Part shown: piece after piece, positions 45,595 to 55,744 of the stretch
How the letters are laid out: every line of letters begins with the position of its first letter
Numbering within the stretch: position 1 is the stretch's first letter
Origin: Candidatus Latescibacterota bacterium
GTDB lineage: Bacteria; JAAXHH01
Direction: 5' to 3'
Assembly (NCBI GenBank): GCA_022821085.1
Contig: JAJEEG010000006.1
Location: forward strand, 2,806,130-2,870,129
Length of the DNA: 64,000 bases
Position numbers and translations under genes: made by a program
The notes under the pieces: generated by a model
Told to the model about the DNA's origin: nothing
The model's input: the letters and a program-made list of their open reading frames with translations, nothing else
The model's database searches: none

Positions 45595-46302
45595 CTATCT
45601 GCGCTTTTCCTGAGACAGATTGAAGCTCATGATGATCCGATCGGCATCCTTCCCTTTGGCCCTGGAGCGATTCGGCGCCACGCTATGGTATAGCCAACTG
45701 GGGAAGATCAGCATTCTGCCGGCCACAGGTTGGTACCGGACCTTGGTCCAGCAGTTTCGCGGGCGCCTGGTTCCTGGGATGTATTCGACCTGTGTCATCA
45801 TGTTCTGGGTGCGTGGATCGATAAACTCGATACGACCCGAATTCTTAGGTGCCTGGACGTAGTAGACACCGCTCCAGATGCAGCCGGGATGAATGTGGGC
45901 CCGGTTCGAACTCCCCGGCGGATTGATGATCGACCACATGGTGCCGATTTTCAGTCGATAGGACGTGTGGTAGCCCAGTTTGCGGCACATCATGTCCGAT
46001 ACCGCGTCGACCTGTTGTACCAATCCCGCAAACGTGTCGTCCTTGTGCAGCCTAACGTGGCTGTGCCAGCTTCCCAACTCCGGGAAGTTCGACTTGTTAA
46101 CCCCTGAATCATCGCGTGCGCGTTCGGCGTAGATCGCCTCGATCAGATGGGCGTTCAGCGATTCGCTGTCCGGCAGATCCAGTGAGAAAACCAGGGTCGG
46201 AAAGTAGCGGGTCACCTTGAGCGCGTTATCGGACAGACGGGCCGCCGAGTCGCTGTCCACGGCTACATGGTCGGGAGTATCGCGCGCCACCTTATGCCCC
46301 AT
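45595..46302 (-). CDS. TIGR02466-type putative 2OG-Fe(II) oxygenase
   Basis: Protein of 235 aa resembling the PF13759/TIGR02466 group. Recognisable parts are YFPTLVFSLDLPDS at the start, the central SSNRAHIHPGCIWSGVYYVQAP with the proximal His, GRIEFIDPR with an Asp, and GRMLIFPSWLYHSVAPN with the distal His. Most members are uncharacterised; hydroxylation of a protein or small metabolite is inferred from the fold. It begins 27 bp after the acidic-repeat lipoprotein gene, apparently in the same leftward transcript, so that lipoprotein is a candidate substrate. Confidence 0.75.
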   Translation of the reverse strand: MGHKVARDTPDHVAVDSDSAARLSDNALKVTRYFPTLVFSLDLPDSESLNAHLIEAIYAERARDDSGVNKSNFPELGSWHSHVRLHKDDTFAGLVQQVDAVSDMMCRKLGYHTSYRLKIGTMWSIINPPGSSNRAHIHPGCIWSGVYYVQAPKNSGRIEFIDPRTQNMMTQVEYIPGTRRPRNCWTKVRYQPVAGRMLIFPSWLYHSVAPNRSRAKGKDADRIIMSFNLSQEKRR

Positions 46303-46321
46303 CTTCTTTGATGCGTATCCA

Positions 46322-47270
46322 CGCCTGACCTAATCGTCGTCCTCGTCGTCATCATCGTCCTCATCGTCGTCGTCATCATCGTCCTCATCATCGTCTTCAT
46401 CGTCGTCTTCGTCGCCCTCGTCACCCTCATCGCCTTCGTCATTCTCGTCGCCTTCGTCGTCCTCGTCGTTTTCATCGCCTTCATCGCCTTCGTCACCCTC
46501 GTCGTCCTCATCGCCTTCGTCATTCTCGTCGCCTTCGTCGTCCTCATCACCTTCATCGTCCTCATCGCCTTCGTCGTCCTCGTCGTTCTCGTCCCCTTCG
46601 TCGCCCTCGTCACCCTCGTCACCCTCGTCGCCGACTACGTCTTCGTCGCCCTCGTCCCCTTCGTCGCCTTCATCACCCTCGTCGTCCTCGTCACCCTCGT
46701 CGCCTTCGTCGTCCTCGTCACCCTCGTCACCTTCATCGTTCTCATCACCCTCGTCGCCGTCTACGTCTTCGTCTCCCTCGTCCCCTTCGTCCCCTTCGTC
46801 GTTCTCGTCGCCTTCGTCGTCCTCATTGCCTTCATCGTTCTCGTCGCCTTCGTCGTCCTCATCGCCTTCATCGTCCTCATCGCCTTCATCGTTCTCGTCG
46901 TCCTCGTCACCCTCGTCGTCCTCATCACCTTCATCGTTCTCATCATCCTCGTCGCCCTCGTCCCCCTCGTCGCCGTCCACGTCTTCGTCGCCCTCGTTCC
47001 CTTCGTCGTCCTCATCGCCTTCGTCGCCTTCGTCGTCCTCGTCGCCCTCGTCATCCTCGTCGTCTTCGTCGCCTTCGTCGTCCTCATCACCCTCGTCGCC
47101 TTCGTCGCCTTCGTCGTCCTCGTCACCGTCTATGCCATCGTCTTCGTCGCCTTCGTCACCTTCGTCGTCCTCGTCTCCCTCGTCTCCCTCGTCGTCCTCG
47201 TCACCTTCGTCGCCCTCGTCTCCCTCGTCTCCCTCGTCGTCTTCGTCGCCCTCGTTTCCGTCGTCCGCAT
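46322..47270. repeat. Nine-base-period minisatellite encoding the acidic repeats
   Basis: On the plus strand units such as GTCGCCTTC, GTCGTCCTC and GTCACCCTC repeat with a 9-base period for about 950 bp. A longer order is also visible: a variant unit (TACGTCTTCGTCGCC-like, encoding DVDGDEGDE) recurs near 46,635, 46,760 and 46,975. Silent and missense variation between units argues that the array is not just a few fresh duplications. Confidence 0.9.
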
Positions 47271-47643
47271 ACCTTGCCTGACTCACGACGGTGGACGGAT
47301 TTGACGGTTCGTCGACATCATCCTGTTCTCCGTCATCGCCTGCACCTTGAACGGCATCCGCGCCACCTGTGCTGCCTGAGCTGCCGTCCCCTTCGCTGTC
47401 CCCACCAGCACCGCCTGTGCCTTGACCGGCATTCGTGTCACTTGCGTCATCATCCCCTTCTCCGTCCCCGCCGCCGTCTCCGTTTCCACTCTGGCCGGTT
47501 CCTACCTGGTTGACGGTCTGGGATGAATTCGGCACCAGCGGATTCTGACCGTTATCACCTCTACAACTCATGATCATCAGCAAGGCGGCAACTGCGATCT
47601 GCAGGTTTCTTACCCAATTATAAACAATGCGGTAAACTGCCAT
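46330..47643 (-). CDS. Acidic Asp/Glu/Gly-repeat lipoprotein
   Basis: Protein of about 437 aa. The start has a basic patch and hydrophobic core, VRNLQIAVAALLMIMSC, ending in a lipobox-like Cys at residue 27. A Gly/Ser/Asp-rich stretch follows, then about 300 residues made almost wholly of DEGDE, DDEGDE, NDEGDE and DVDGDE units. No hydrophobic core can form, so this part should be extended and very negatively charged at the cell surface, possibly binding cations. The ATG at 47643 has AGAGAGGAT upstream. No family is recognised. A DNA repeat this long is prone to length change. Confidence 0.75.
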   Translation of the reverse strand: MAVYRIVYNWVRNLQIAVAALLMIMSCRGDNGQNPLVPNSSQTVNQVGTGQSGNGDGGGDGEGDDDASDTNAGQGTGGAGGDSEGDGSSGSTGGADAVQGAGDDGEQDDVDEPSNPSTVVSQARYADDGNEGDEDDEGDEGDEGDEGDEDDEGDEGDEDDEGDEGDEDDGIDGDEDDEGDEGDEGDEDDEGDEDDEDDEGDEDDEGDEGDEDDEGNEGDEDVDGDEGDEGDEDDENDEGDEDDEGDEDDENDEGDEDDEGDEDDEGDENDEGNEDDEGDENDEGDEGDEGDEDVDGDEGDENDEGDEGDEDDEGDEGDEDDEGDEGDEGDEGDEDVVGDEGDEGDEGDEGDENDEDDEGDEDDEGDEDDEGDENDEGDEDDEGDEGDEGDENDEDDEGDENDEGDEGDEGDEDDDEDDDEDDDDDDDEDDDDDEDDD

Positions 47644-47926
47644 AGGATCCTCTCTTACCACTCATCAATCAGCGTGGTGAGAAAGGGTGAAGCGGTATTT
47701 CGATGCGAGATTACAATGCGGAGTACTATAAAATAAACACATTTATGTACTGATGTAAAGCAAAAGCCGGAAAAACAGCCGACCTTTCACCTTGAAAGAT
47801 AGAGCATCAGCGGGACCTGAGAACGTACTACGCCCCTGACTTCGTCTCACGGTATGTAGCAGGACGAACATCCGCCCCGGGTGTGGGCGCGCTGAGTACT
47901 CAGCTTTATTGAAGTTTGCGGACCGC
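47644..47926. other. Intergenic region upstream of the acidic lipoprotein
   Basis: About 280 bp without a convincing gene. It is AT-rich near 47,700-47,760 (CTATAAAATAAAC), where a leftward promoter for the lipoprotein is likely but not clear. A small hairpin, CTTTCA and TGAAAG around three bases, lies near 47,786-47,800. Confidence 0.4.
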
Positions 47927-48286
47927 CTAGGGTCGGTCGATCCAGACCGGGTCGGGCGTGATGCTCGTTTCCGGTGTCGGCCCCGTATCGTCCCACTCTT
48001 CCTCGTTTTCCAGCAGGAAGCCCGGCTCGACCGACATGTCGTGATCGCAGATGATCTGGCAGGAAAGCCGGACCTCGCCGAGTGCGCCCTTCTCCGTCAG
48101 TACGTCGCGTTCGGCCTCGGTCATCGTGGCCGGTTCGCCCGAGACGAAGTTCACCCGGCAGGTCGTGCACTTGGCGTTGCCTCCGCAGCGGTGGCCGATG
48201 TTCACGCCGGTGCCTTCGATGGCCAGCACGAGACGCTGCCCCGATTCGACCTGGTGCTCTACGCCGTTTACGGTGAGTTTCGGCAT
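47927..48286 (-). CDS. Plant-type [2Fe-2S] ferredoxin
   Basis: Electron carrier of 119 aa. It begins PKLTVNGVEHQVESGQRLVLAIEGTGV, the ferredoxin beta-grasp start. The cluster motif is HRCGGNAKCTTCRV (C-x5-C-x2-C) with the fourth cysteine in LSCQIICDHD about 35 residues later. The acidic C-terminal tail (EEEWDD) could guide docking to a partner. No reductase or oxygenase partner is adjacent. A perfect palindrome lies about 20 bases upstream of its ATG. Confidence 0.92.
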   Translation of the reverse strand: MPKLTVNGVEHQVESGQRLVLAIEGTGVNIGHRCGGNAKCTTCRVNFVSGEPATMTEAERDVLTEKGALGEVRLSCQIICDHDMSVEPGFLLENEEEWDDTGPTPETSITPDPVWIDRP

Positions 48287-48306
48287 GGTGATTTGCTCCT
48301 TTGATG

Positions 48307-48324
48307 TATTGTCAATGTTGACAA
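48307..48324. promoter_or_regulatory. 18-bp palindromic operator upstream of the ferredoxin gene
   Basis: ATTGTCAA-TG-TTGACAAT is a perfect inverted repeat of eight bases with a two-base centre. Each arm also contains TTGACA, so a promoter could overlap it. The size and symmetry suit a GntR-type or similar dimeric regulator. It is 20 bp from the ferredoxin start codon. Confidence 0.6.
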
Positions 48325-48400
48325 TGTGATTTCAACGTCGTTAAAACAACCTCGGCAGCCGGCACGTGCCCGGCACGCGGCAGACGCACAACCGCCGCGA

Positions 48401-49198
48401 TCAGCCTGTGATTACGTGACCCAGCCGGTCACAGGTATGCTCCAGGTCCACCCAGCGGTACGGCCCGTCGGTCACGGCGTAACACACCTCGTACACCGGG
48501 TTTTCCGTGGCCTTCAGGGCCAGTTCGATGATCTGCGTAATGTCCGCCTGGCTGCACCAGACCGACCGCAGGAAGGGCTCGGTGGCCTCGTTGTCCTTGT
48601 TGACCCAGCCGATGCGCAGGCAGACGACAGAAAACCCGTGGGCGTCGTGGTAGGTGCGGCAGATGCCTTCGCCCCATACCTTGCTGGCCGAATAGGGTTC
48701 CGTGGGACGAGGCGGGTCGGTGACCTTGACGATGGGCATGGGATCGGGCAGCCCCTCGAGGCGGCCTTTCAGAAGAGACACGTACGGTTCGGAGAACTGG
48801 CCGTACCCCCAGCTCGCCATGACCGAGCTTGCGTAGATCAGCCGCCTGATTCCTTCCTCCCGGCAGACCTCCAGCACGTTGTAGGTGCCGCGGATATTGC
48901 TTTCCAGAATGGTCTCGAAGGACGCACCGGGATCGGGAACCGCGCCCAGATGGACGACCGCGTCCATGCCGGAGAGCGCGCGGGACACGGCGTCCCGGTC
49001 GGTCAGATCGGCCAGTGAGAATCGGTCGTCCGGAATGCGCAGGAGGTCCTCGTCGTCGATGCGGTCCGAAGAAGCCGTCCGCCGGCCGCTGCCATAGGCT
49101 TCGTACTCATCCTTTCCGCTCAGGTGCCGGTAGGTCAGGTTGCCGATCAGCCCGTACGCACCTGTTACGTGCACCTTCAGGGGTCTTCCCTCGCTCAT
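48401..49198 (-). CDS. NAD(P)-dependent epimerase/dehydratase-like protein
   Basis: Extended short-chain dehydrogenase, 265 aa. The Rossmann motif is VTGAYGLIGNLTYRHL (G-x-x-G-x-x-G). VVHLGAV follows in the usual place, then the catalytic YSASKVWGE (Y-x3-K) with a preceding SSVMASWGYG. The C-terminal substrate domain is short, as in uronate dehydrogenase-like members, which oxidise hexuronic acids; that is a possible role but not proven. It is about 50 bp downstream of pruA on the same strand. Confidence 0.85.
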   Translation of the reverse strand: MSEGRPLKVHVTGAYGLIGNLTYRHLSGKDEYEAYGSGRRTASSDRIDDEDLLRIPDDRFSLADLTDRDAVSRALSGMDAVVHLGAVPDPGASFETILESNIRGTYNVLEVCREEGIRRLIYASSVMASWGYGQFSEPYVSLLKGRLEGLPDPMPIVKVTDPPRPTEPYSASKVWGEGICRTYHDAHGFSVVCLRIGWVNKDNEATEPFLRSVWCSQADITQIIELALKATENPVYEVCYAVTDGPYRWVDLEHTCDRLGHVITG

Positions 49199-49242
49199 TG
49201 AATCCTCCAGTTCAATTTCCGAACTTCAGTGAATCGACTGCC

Positions 49243-50874
<1,632 letters not shown>

Positions 50875-50880
50875 ATCCCA

Positions 50881-50910
50881 TATGTATCCGGCGCGCGGCC
50901 GATGTGTCAA
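50881..50910 (-). promoter_or_regulatory. Promoter of pruA
   Basis: On the minus strand TTGACA (50910-50905), 18 bases and TACATA (50886-50881), ending six bases before the ATG. Transcription should begin at or next to the start codon. Confidence 0.6.
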
Positions 50911-50988
50911 CTGTTTTGTAGGCCGCCTGGCGGCATCCAGGCGCGCTGATCCGCGGTTCTCCTCACGGGGCGTCAATGGCGCTCTTCG

Positions 50989-51024
50989 CGGCACTCCCTA
51001 CGGCGCTCCCCACCGCGCTCCCCA
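50989..51024. repeat. Three 12-bp tandem repeats
   Basis: CGGCACTCCCTA, CGGCGCTCCCCA and CCGCGCTCCCCA lie directly in tandem in the pruA to IPNS-like intergenic region. Confidence 0.8.
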
Positions 51025-51183
51025 CGGCCATTTTACCCTTGCCAGACCCCGCGGTGAAATGAGATATTAGGGGTATAAACCGAAGTCATACACGCGAGTT
51101 ATGCAACCAGGAAGAACGAGGTTCGCGGCCGTCATAAACAGCAGTTGTTCGGAACGGCGGCCACCCGGACCGGAGGTAGGGTC

Positions 51184-52272
51184 ATGAGCACCGATCAGGC
51201 GAAACAGGAACACGGGATCAAGGCGGTAAACCAGGAATACACGCAGTACGACCAGGTGGAAAAGGAACAGACCTACAACCTGGCCGAAGGCGCGGCGGAA
51301 GAGGCATTCGACGAGGAAACACAGATCCGGACCTGCGACATGAGCCTGTTCCTTCACGGCGGCCCGGAGGGCAGGGCGCAGTTCGCCCGGGACATCGGCG
51401 AAGCCATGGAAGGCATCGGCTTCGTGATCCTCGAGAACCACGAAATCCCGCCCAGCCTGTACGAGGAGGCCGAGCGCAAGGTGGCCGAATTCTTCACGGC
51501 TACGCCCATGGCCGACAAGATGAAATACGAGGCTGAGCGGCACGGTTCGGTCAACCAGGGGTACTTTCCCATCAAGCAGACCAGCCGCATGCATCCCGAT
51601 CTCGTCGAAGGCTGGGTCTTCTGCCGCAGGGCCTTCAACCTGGGCGAGAACCCGGACTACCGCGAAACGGACTACTGGCCCGCGGCCGAATACGAACCAT
51701 TCTTCCGGCAGGTCATCCAGCATCATGAAAAGCTGATCCTACCCCTCATGCAGAGCATCCTCACCTACCTGGGCTGCGATCCGTCCCTGTACGACGAGAA
51801 GCTCACGCGGACGAACTTCGGCTTCCGGCTCAACTACTACCCGCCCATCACGAAAGAGGACGACGAGTCCGGGGCCGGCCGCATGCTGGGCCACGAGGAC
51901 GTCGACCTGTTCACCATCCTGCCCTCCCACGGGGTGGACGGCCTGCAGGTGCTCAACCGTGAGAACATGAAGTGGATCCGACTCAATCCCCCGGAAGGCA
52001 GCATCATCATCAACACGGGCGACTACATGCAGCGGATCACCAACGACCGCCTGCCCTCCACCACGCACCGGGTCAGCAAGCCGCAGGACGCCAGCCTCTT
52101 CGGCTCCGCCCGCGTCAGCATCCCCATGGCCGTCTACGTCTGGGAGGAGGAGATGCTCGAGGTGCTGCCCAACACGGGCGAGCCCAAGTACGAACCCATC
52201 TCGGCGGTTCAGTTCCACACCCGGACCACGAGCAAGTACTACGGCGACGACTACGCGGTGGACGACGACTGA
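51184..52272 (+). CDS. Isopenicillin-N-synthase-type 2OG-Fe(II) oxygenase
   Basis: Non-haem iron oxygenase, 362 aa. The N-terminal DIOX_N-like region includes IGEAMEGIGFVILENHEIP. The catalytic part has MLGHEDVDLFTILPSH (H-x-D), INTGDYMQRITNDRLPSTTHRV with the distal His, and ARVSIPMAVYV with the 2-oxoglutarate Arg. Length and motifs match the IPNS/flavonol-oxygenase group. GGAGGTAGG lies before the ATG at 51184. A PhyH-type oxygenase follows 73 bp on in the same direction, so the two may modify one metabolite in turn. Confidence 0.9.
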   Translation: MSTDQAKQEHGIKAVNQEYTQYDQVEKEQTYNLAEGAAEEAFDEETQIRTCDMSLFLHGGPEGRAQFARDIGEAMEGIGFVILENHEIPPSLYEEAERKVAEFFTATPMADKMKYEAERHGSVNQGYFPIKQTSRMHPDLVEGWVFCRRAFNLGENPDYRETDYWPAAEYEPFFRQVIQHHEKLILPLMQSILTYLGCDPSLYDEKLTRTNFGFRLNYYPPITKEDDESGAGRMLGHEDVDLFTILPSHGVDGLQVLNRENMKWIRLNPPEGSIIINTGDYMQRITNDRLPSTTHRVSKPQDASLFGSARVSIPMAVYVWEEEMLEVLPNTGEPKYEPISAVQFHTRTTSKYYGDDYAVDDD

Positions 52273-52287
52273 AAGATCGCGGCGGAT

Positions 52288-52311
52288 GACGACTTAGCCG
52301 ACGATCTAGCC
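52288..52311. repeat. 12-bp tandem duplication between the two oxygenase genes
   Basis: GACGACTTAGCC is followed directly by GACGATCTAGCC, and then by GACC, beginning 16 bases after the stop of the IPNS-like gene. Confidence 0.75.
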
Positions 52312-52345
52312 GACCAATGAGCACTGGCCCGCGAAAGGACGGCCC

Positions 52346-53104
52346 ATGACCCCCCACGAACGATACCTCTTCGACCTGCAGGGCTTCATCGAAGTCCCGG
52401 CCGCCCTCGACGCCGGACAGCTCACCGAGCTGAACCGCATCCTCGACGACAAGATCGAAGATGCCATGGAACCCGGCGCCACCACCCACCGTTTTGGCTT
52501 CACTCTGCTCGACTGGGGACCCGCGTACCGGGCGTTGATCGACAACCCGCGGATAGATCCTTACCTGGAGCAATTGGTCGGACCCAAGTACCGGCTGGAT
52601 CACGACTACGCCGACATCATCCGCAAAGGCGACGGGCCCATCGGCACGACCCTCCACGGCGGCGCCATCCCCTTCGACCCCCTCTATTCCTATACCTGCG
52701 TCAACCAGGAGATCCGGTGCGGCCTGACCGTGGTCGCCTACAACCTGAAGGACGTGAACCCGGGCGACGGCGGCTTCGGCTGCGTGCCCGGCAGCCACAA
52801 AAGCAACTTCCGCTTCCCCGACGAGTGGCGCAACCTCAAGACCGACCAGCCCTTCATCCGCGCCGTGACCGGCAAGGCCGGCACCGCCGTGATCTTCACC
52901 GAGGCGCTGACCCACGGCACCATGCCCTGGCACGGCGACGAGCGCCGCACCGTGTTCTACAAGTACTCGCCCAACTCGGTCTCCTGGTACGCGGAGTACT
53001 ACGAAGCAGATAAGTACGAGGGTCTGACGGAACGGCAGCAGCAGATCCTCGAAGCGCCGAACGCCAGGTATGGGCAGCGGTTTAAGCCTGGGGTGGTTGT
53101 GTAG
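52346..53104 (+). CDS. Phytanoyl-CoA dioxygenase (PhyH) family protein
   Basis: Protein of 252 aa, the third PhyH-type gene in the window. It begins YLFDLQGFIEVPAALDAGQLTELN. GDGGFGCVPGSHKSNF is the diagnostic PhyH strand, and ALTHGTMPWHGDERRTVFYKY carries the distal His and the 2-oxoglutarate-binding Arg. The proximal iron-ligand region is probably around TTLHGGAIPFD, which departs from a plain H-x-D. It is the last gene of the GC-rich core; composition changes within about 100 bp after its stop. Confidence 0.82.
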   Translation: MTPHERYLFDLQGFIEVPAALDAGQLTELNRILDDKIEDAMEPGATTHRFGFTLLDWGPAYRALIDNPRIDPYLEQLVGPKYRLDHDYADIIRKGDGPIGTTLHGGAIPFDPLYSYTCVNQEIRCGLTVVAYNLKDVNPGDGGFGCVPGSHKSNFRFPDEWRNLKTDQPFIRAVTGKAGTAVIFTEALTHGTMPWHGDERRTVFYKYSPNSVSWYAEYYEADKYEGLTERQQQILEAPNARYGQRFKPGVVV

Positions 53105-53194
53105 GTGGGATAGAGACTCTGGTCGTCTATATAGATGGTTATAACTTTATCAAATACTGATGAGATCTTTCACCTTTAATGAGTGAGTTGTAAG

Positions 53195-55744
53195 ATGGCC
53201 CTTAGGAAATCTCAACTGTACTCCTCGTTGTGGCAAAGCTGTGATGAACTACGTGGAGGAATGGACGCCTCCCAGTATAAAGATTATGTCCTGACGCTAC
53301 TCTTCGTCAAATACGTCACCGACAAGAACACAAGAGAACCAGATTCGCTTATATATGTACCTGAAGGCGGAAGTTTCAACGATATCGTCAAGCTGGTAGG
53401 CGACATAGAAATCGGTGATAAAATCAACAAGGTGATCGCGAAACTAGCGGGTGAAAACGAACTTGTGGACGTCATCGATCAGGCAGATTTCAACGATGAA
53501 AACAAGCTTGGATCTGGCAAGGCAATGCAGGATAGGTTGTCCAAACTAGTAACTGTTTTTAGTGGTCTCGATTTTGGAACGAACCGTGCCGAGGATGATG
53601 ATCTCTTAGGTGACGCTTACGAATACTTGATGATGCACTTCGCCACAGAATCCGGTAAAAGCAAGGGTCAGTTCTACACACCGGGCGAAGTATCCCGTGT
53701 TATGGCCAAAGTGATAGGCATTGGACCGGATACTCGGCAGGACCACACCATTTATGACCCTACCTGCGGTTCAGGGTCGCTTTTACTAAGAGCCGCCGAT
53801 GAAACACTGCGTGGTATCTCCATTTATGGCCAAGAGATGGACAACGCCACTTATGCGCTTGCACGGATGAATATGATCTTGCACGGCCACGAGACTGCTG
53901 ATCTTCGACGTGAAAACACCATAGCTGCCCCATACTTCAAGGACCAAAACAACAGGCTTAAATCCTTCGATTTTGCCGTCGCCAATCCTCCATTCTCATT
54001 CAAGGCCTGGACAAACGGCTTAGATCCATCTAATGATGAATTTGGGCGTTTTGAATATGGCATTCCCCCAGCTAAAAACGGGGATTTTGCTTTCCTCCTA
54101 CATCTTATTGCTTCGCTCAACAGCAAGGGTAAAGGCGCGATAATTCTACCGCATGGTGTCCTGTTCAGGGGAAACAAGGAGGCGGACATTCGCAAGAACC
54201 TTGTCCAACGGGGATTTATTAAGGGGATAATTGGTTTACCTCCAAATCTTTTCTACGGTACTGGTATTCCCGCCTGCATCTTGATTTTAGACAAGGAGAA
54301 CGCCTTTAAAAGCAACGGAATCTTTATGGTCGATGCGAGCAACGACTTCCTTAAAGAAGGTAACAAGAACCGACTGCGCTCTCAGGATATCCATAAAATC
54401 GTTGACGTGTTCAACGGGCAGGTCGAATTGCCTGGTTACTCCCGAATGGTAGCGAAAGACGAGATTGCAAGCGCGACGAATGACTTCAATCTAAATCTCC
54501 CACGTTACCTCGATTCTAGTCCGTCGGAAGACCTACAAAATCTCAACGCACATCTACACGGCGGTATTCCCGATCGCGACCTCGATGCACTCAATGCTTA
54601 CTGGGATGTCTTTCCTTCCCTTCGCCGGTTGCTTTTCAAGAGCAACAGTCGTGACGGCTATAGCGAAAACCAAGTAGAATCTGGGAAATTAAAGACTACC
54701 ATTCTCGGACACAGCGACTTCAGATCGTACATGGCCCGGTTCACAACGATCTTCAACGATTGGTGCAATACGCACAGCCTGATATTGAAGGATATCGAGA
54801 TGAGTACCAATCCCAAAGAAATCATCCGGGTCCTAGCAGAGGATCTTCTTAAGCAATTTGCAAATCTACAGTTGCTCGATCCGTACAATTTGTACCAACG
54901 GCTGATGGACTATTGGGAAGATTATATGCAGGACGACGTATACCTAATAGTTTCGAACGGGTGGCAGGTAGGTCGTAACCTTCGTTATGCCTATGATAGG
55001 GAAACACCGGATTTTGTAATTAAGAAAGGCAAAAACACCTATAGATTCGTTGGTGAGTTAATTCCCACATGTCTTGTGATAGAGGAGTTCTTTTTGAACG
55101 AACGCCGCGAGCTAGATAGACTTGCAGTAGAACATACTAAAATCAAAGAATATAAAGATGAATTTGAAAATGCACACAGTACCGAAGAGGGAGCGCTGTA
55201 CGGCCTTGATGGTAAGAGTGGTATAGCCAAAGGTAACGTACTAAATCGAGCTATCGATCTCAAAAGAGCGATTTTAGATCTATACCATGAAGGTACACCA
55301 GAGTACAATCAAGCAATGTCAATAAGGAAATCAACCTTCGGTACTAATGAGTGGGTAAAGTACGTTGATGACGAGGAAGGACTATTTCAGGAATTGGATA
55401 TACTTTACGAGTATATTCGGATTCTAATGAAACAAAAAACCGCGAATAGTCAGTACAAGCAGGCCATGGAATTACTGCATAATTCTGTGACTGAGAAGTA
55501 CGCTTTACTTTCCGAAAGCGAGATAAAGATCCTCGTTGTTGAACGAAAATGGATAACCAGCATACAAAAGGCTATCGAGGGCGAGGTACGGGGAGTAGTC
55601 GAGCAGTTAACTTTGCGAGTACATGAGTTGGAGGAACGCTACGCCCATCCACTCCCAGATTTGGAAAGAGAAGTAGAAGCATATGACGCAAAGGTTAAGA
55701 AGCATCTAAGTGTGATGGAACAATGTACCAATATCTCACTTTAG
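53195..55744 (+). CDS. hsdM: Type I restriction-modification DNA methyltransferase subunit
   Basis: HsdM-type N6-adenine methyltransferase, 849 aa. The N-terminal HsdM_N helical domain starts LYSSLWQSCDELRGGMDASQYKDYVL. The AdoMet motif is YDPTCGSGSLLLRA with Asp188, and the catalytic motif is VANPPFSF with Asn264. After about residue 500 comes a long helical, charged extension, seen in the roughly 800-aa HsdM subgroup. The ATG at 53195 is preferred over a GTG at 53183. hsdS follows only after 270 noncoding bases, unlike the usual overlap. No hsdR is in the window. Base composition is clearly AT-richer than upstream genes. Confidence 0.93.
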   Translation: MALRKSQLYSSLWQSCDELRGGMDASQYKDYVLTLLFVKYVTDKNTREPDSLIYVPEGGSFNDIVKLVGDIEIGDKINKVIAKLAGENELVDVIDQADFNDENKLGSGKAMQDRLSKLVTVFSGLDFGTNRAEDDDLLGDAYEYLMMHFATESGKSKGQFYTPGEVSRVMAKVIGIGPDTRQDHTIYDPTCGSGSLLLRAADETLRGISIYGQEMDNATYALARMNMILHGHETADLRRENTIAAPYFKDQNNRLKSFDFAVANPPFSFKAWTNGLDPSNDEFGRFEYGIPPAKNGDFAFLLHLIASLNSKGKGAIILPHGVLFRGNKEADIRKNLVQRGFIKGIIGLPPNLFYGTGIPACILILDKENAFKSNGIFMVDASNDFLKEGNKNRLRSQDIHKIVDVFNGQVELPGYSRMVAKDEIASATNDFNLNLPRYLDSSPSEDLQNLNAHLHGGIPDRDLDALNAYWDVFPSLRRLLFKSNSRDGYSENQVESGKLKTTILGHSDFRSYMARFTTIFNDWCNTHSLILKDIEMSTNPKEIIRVLAEDLLKQFANLQLLDPYNLYQRLMDYWEDYMQDDVYLIVSNGWQVGRNLRYAYDRETPDFVIKKGKNTYRFVGELIPTCLVIEEFFLNERRELDRLAVEHTKIKEYKDEFENAHSTEEGALYGLDGKSGIAKGNVLNRAIDLKRAILDLYHEGTPEYNQAMSIRKSTFGTNEWVKYVDDEEGLFQELDILYEYIRILMKQKTANSQYKQAMELLHNSVTEKYALLSESEIKILVVERKWITSIQKAIEGEVRGVVEQLTLRVHELEERYAHPLPDLEREVEAYDAKVKKHLSVMEQCTNISL

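Larger units (their letters stand above)
50875..51183. other. Divergent intergenic region between pruA and the IPNS-like gene
   Basis: This 309-bp region holds the leftward pruA promoter and a three-copy 12-bp repeat. A possible rightward promoter is TTGCCA (51039-51044) with GATATT 18 bases on (51063-51068). I see no gene in it. Confidence 0.5.

Noticed and set aside
46322..47270. CRISPR array
   Set aside because: The repeats are contiguous 9-base coding units without unique spacers, and no cas gene is present.
46826..47281. Ser-Pro repeat protein on the plus strand
   Set aside because: It is the complementary reading of the 9-bp minisatellite. The minus-strand frame has a signal peptide, lipobox and ribosome-binding site.
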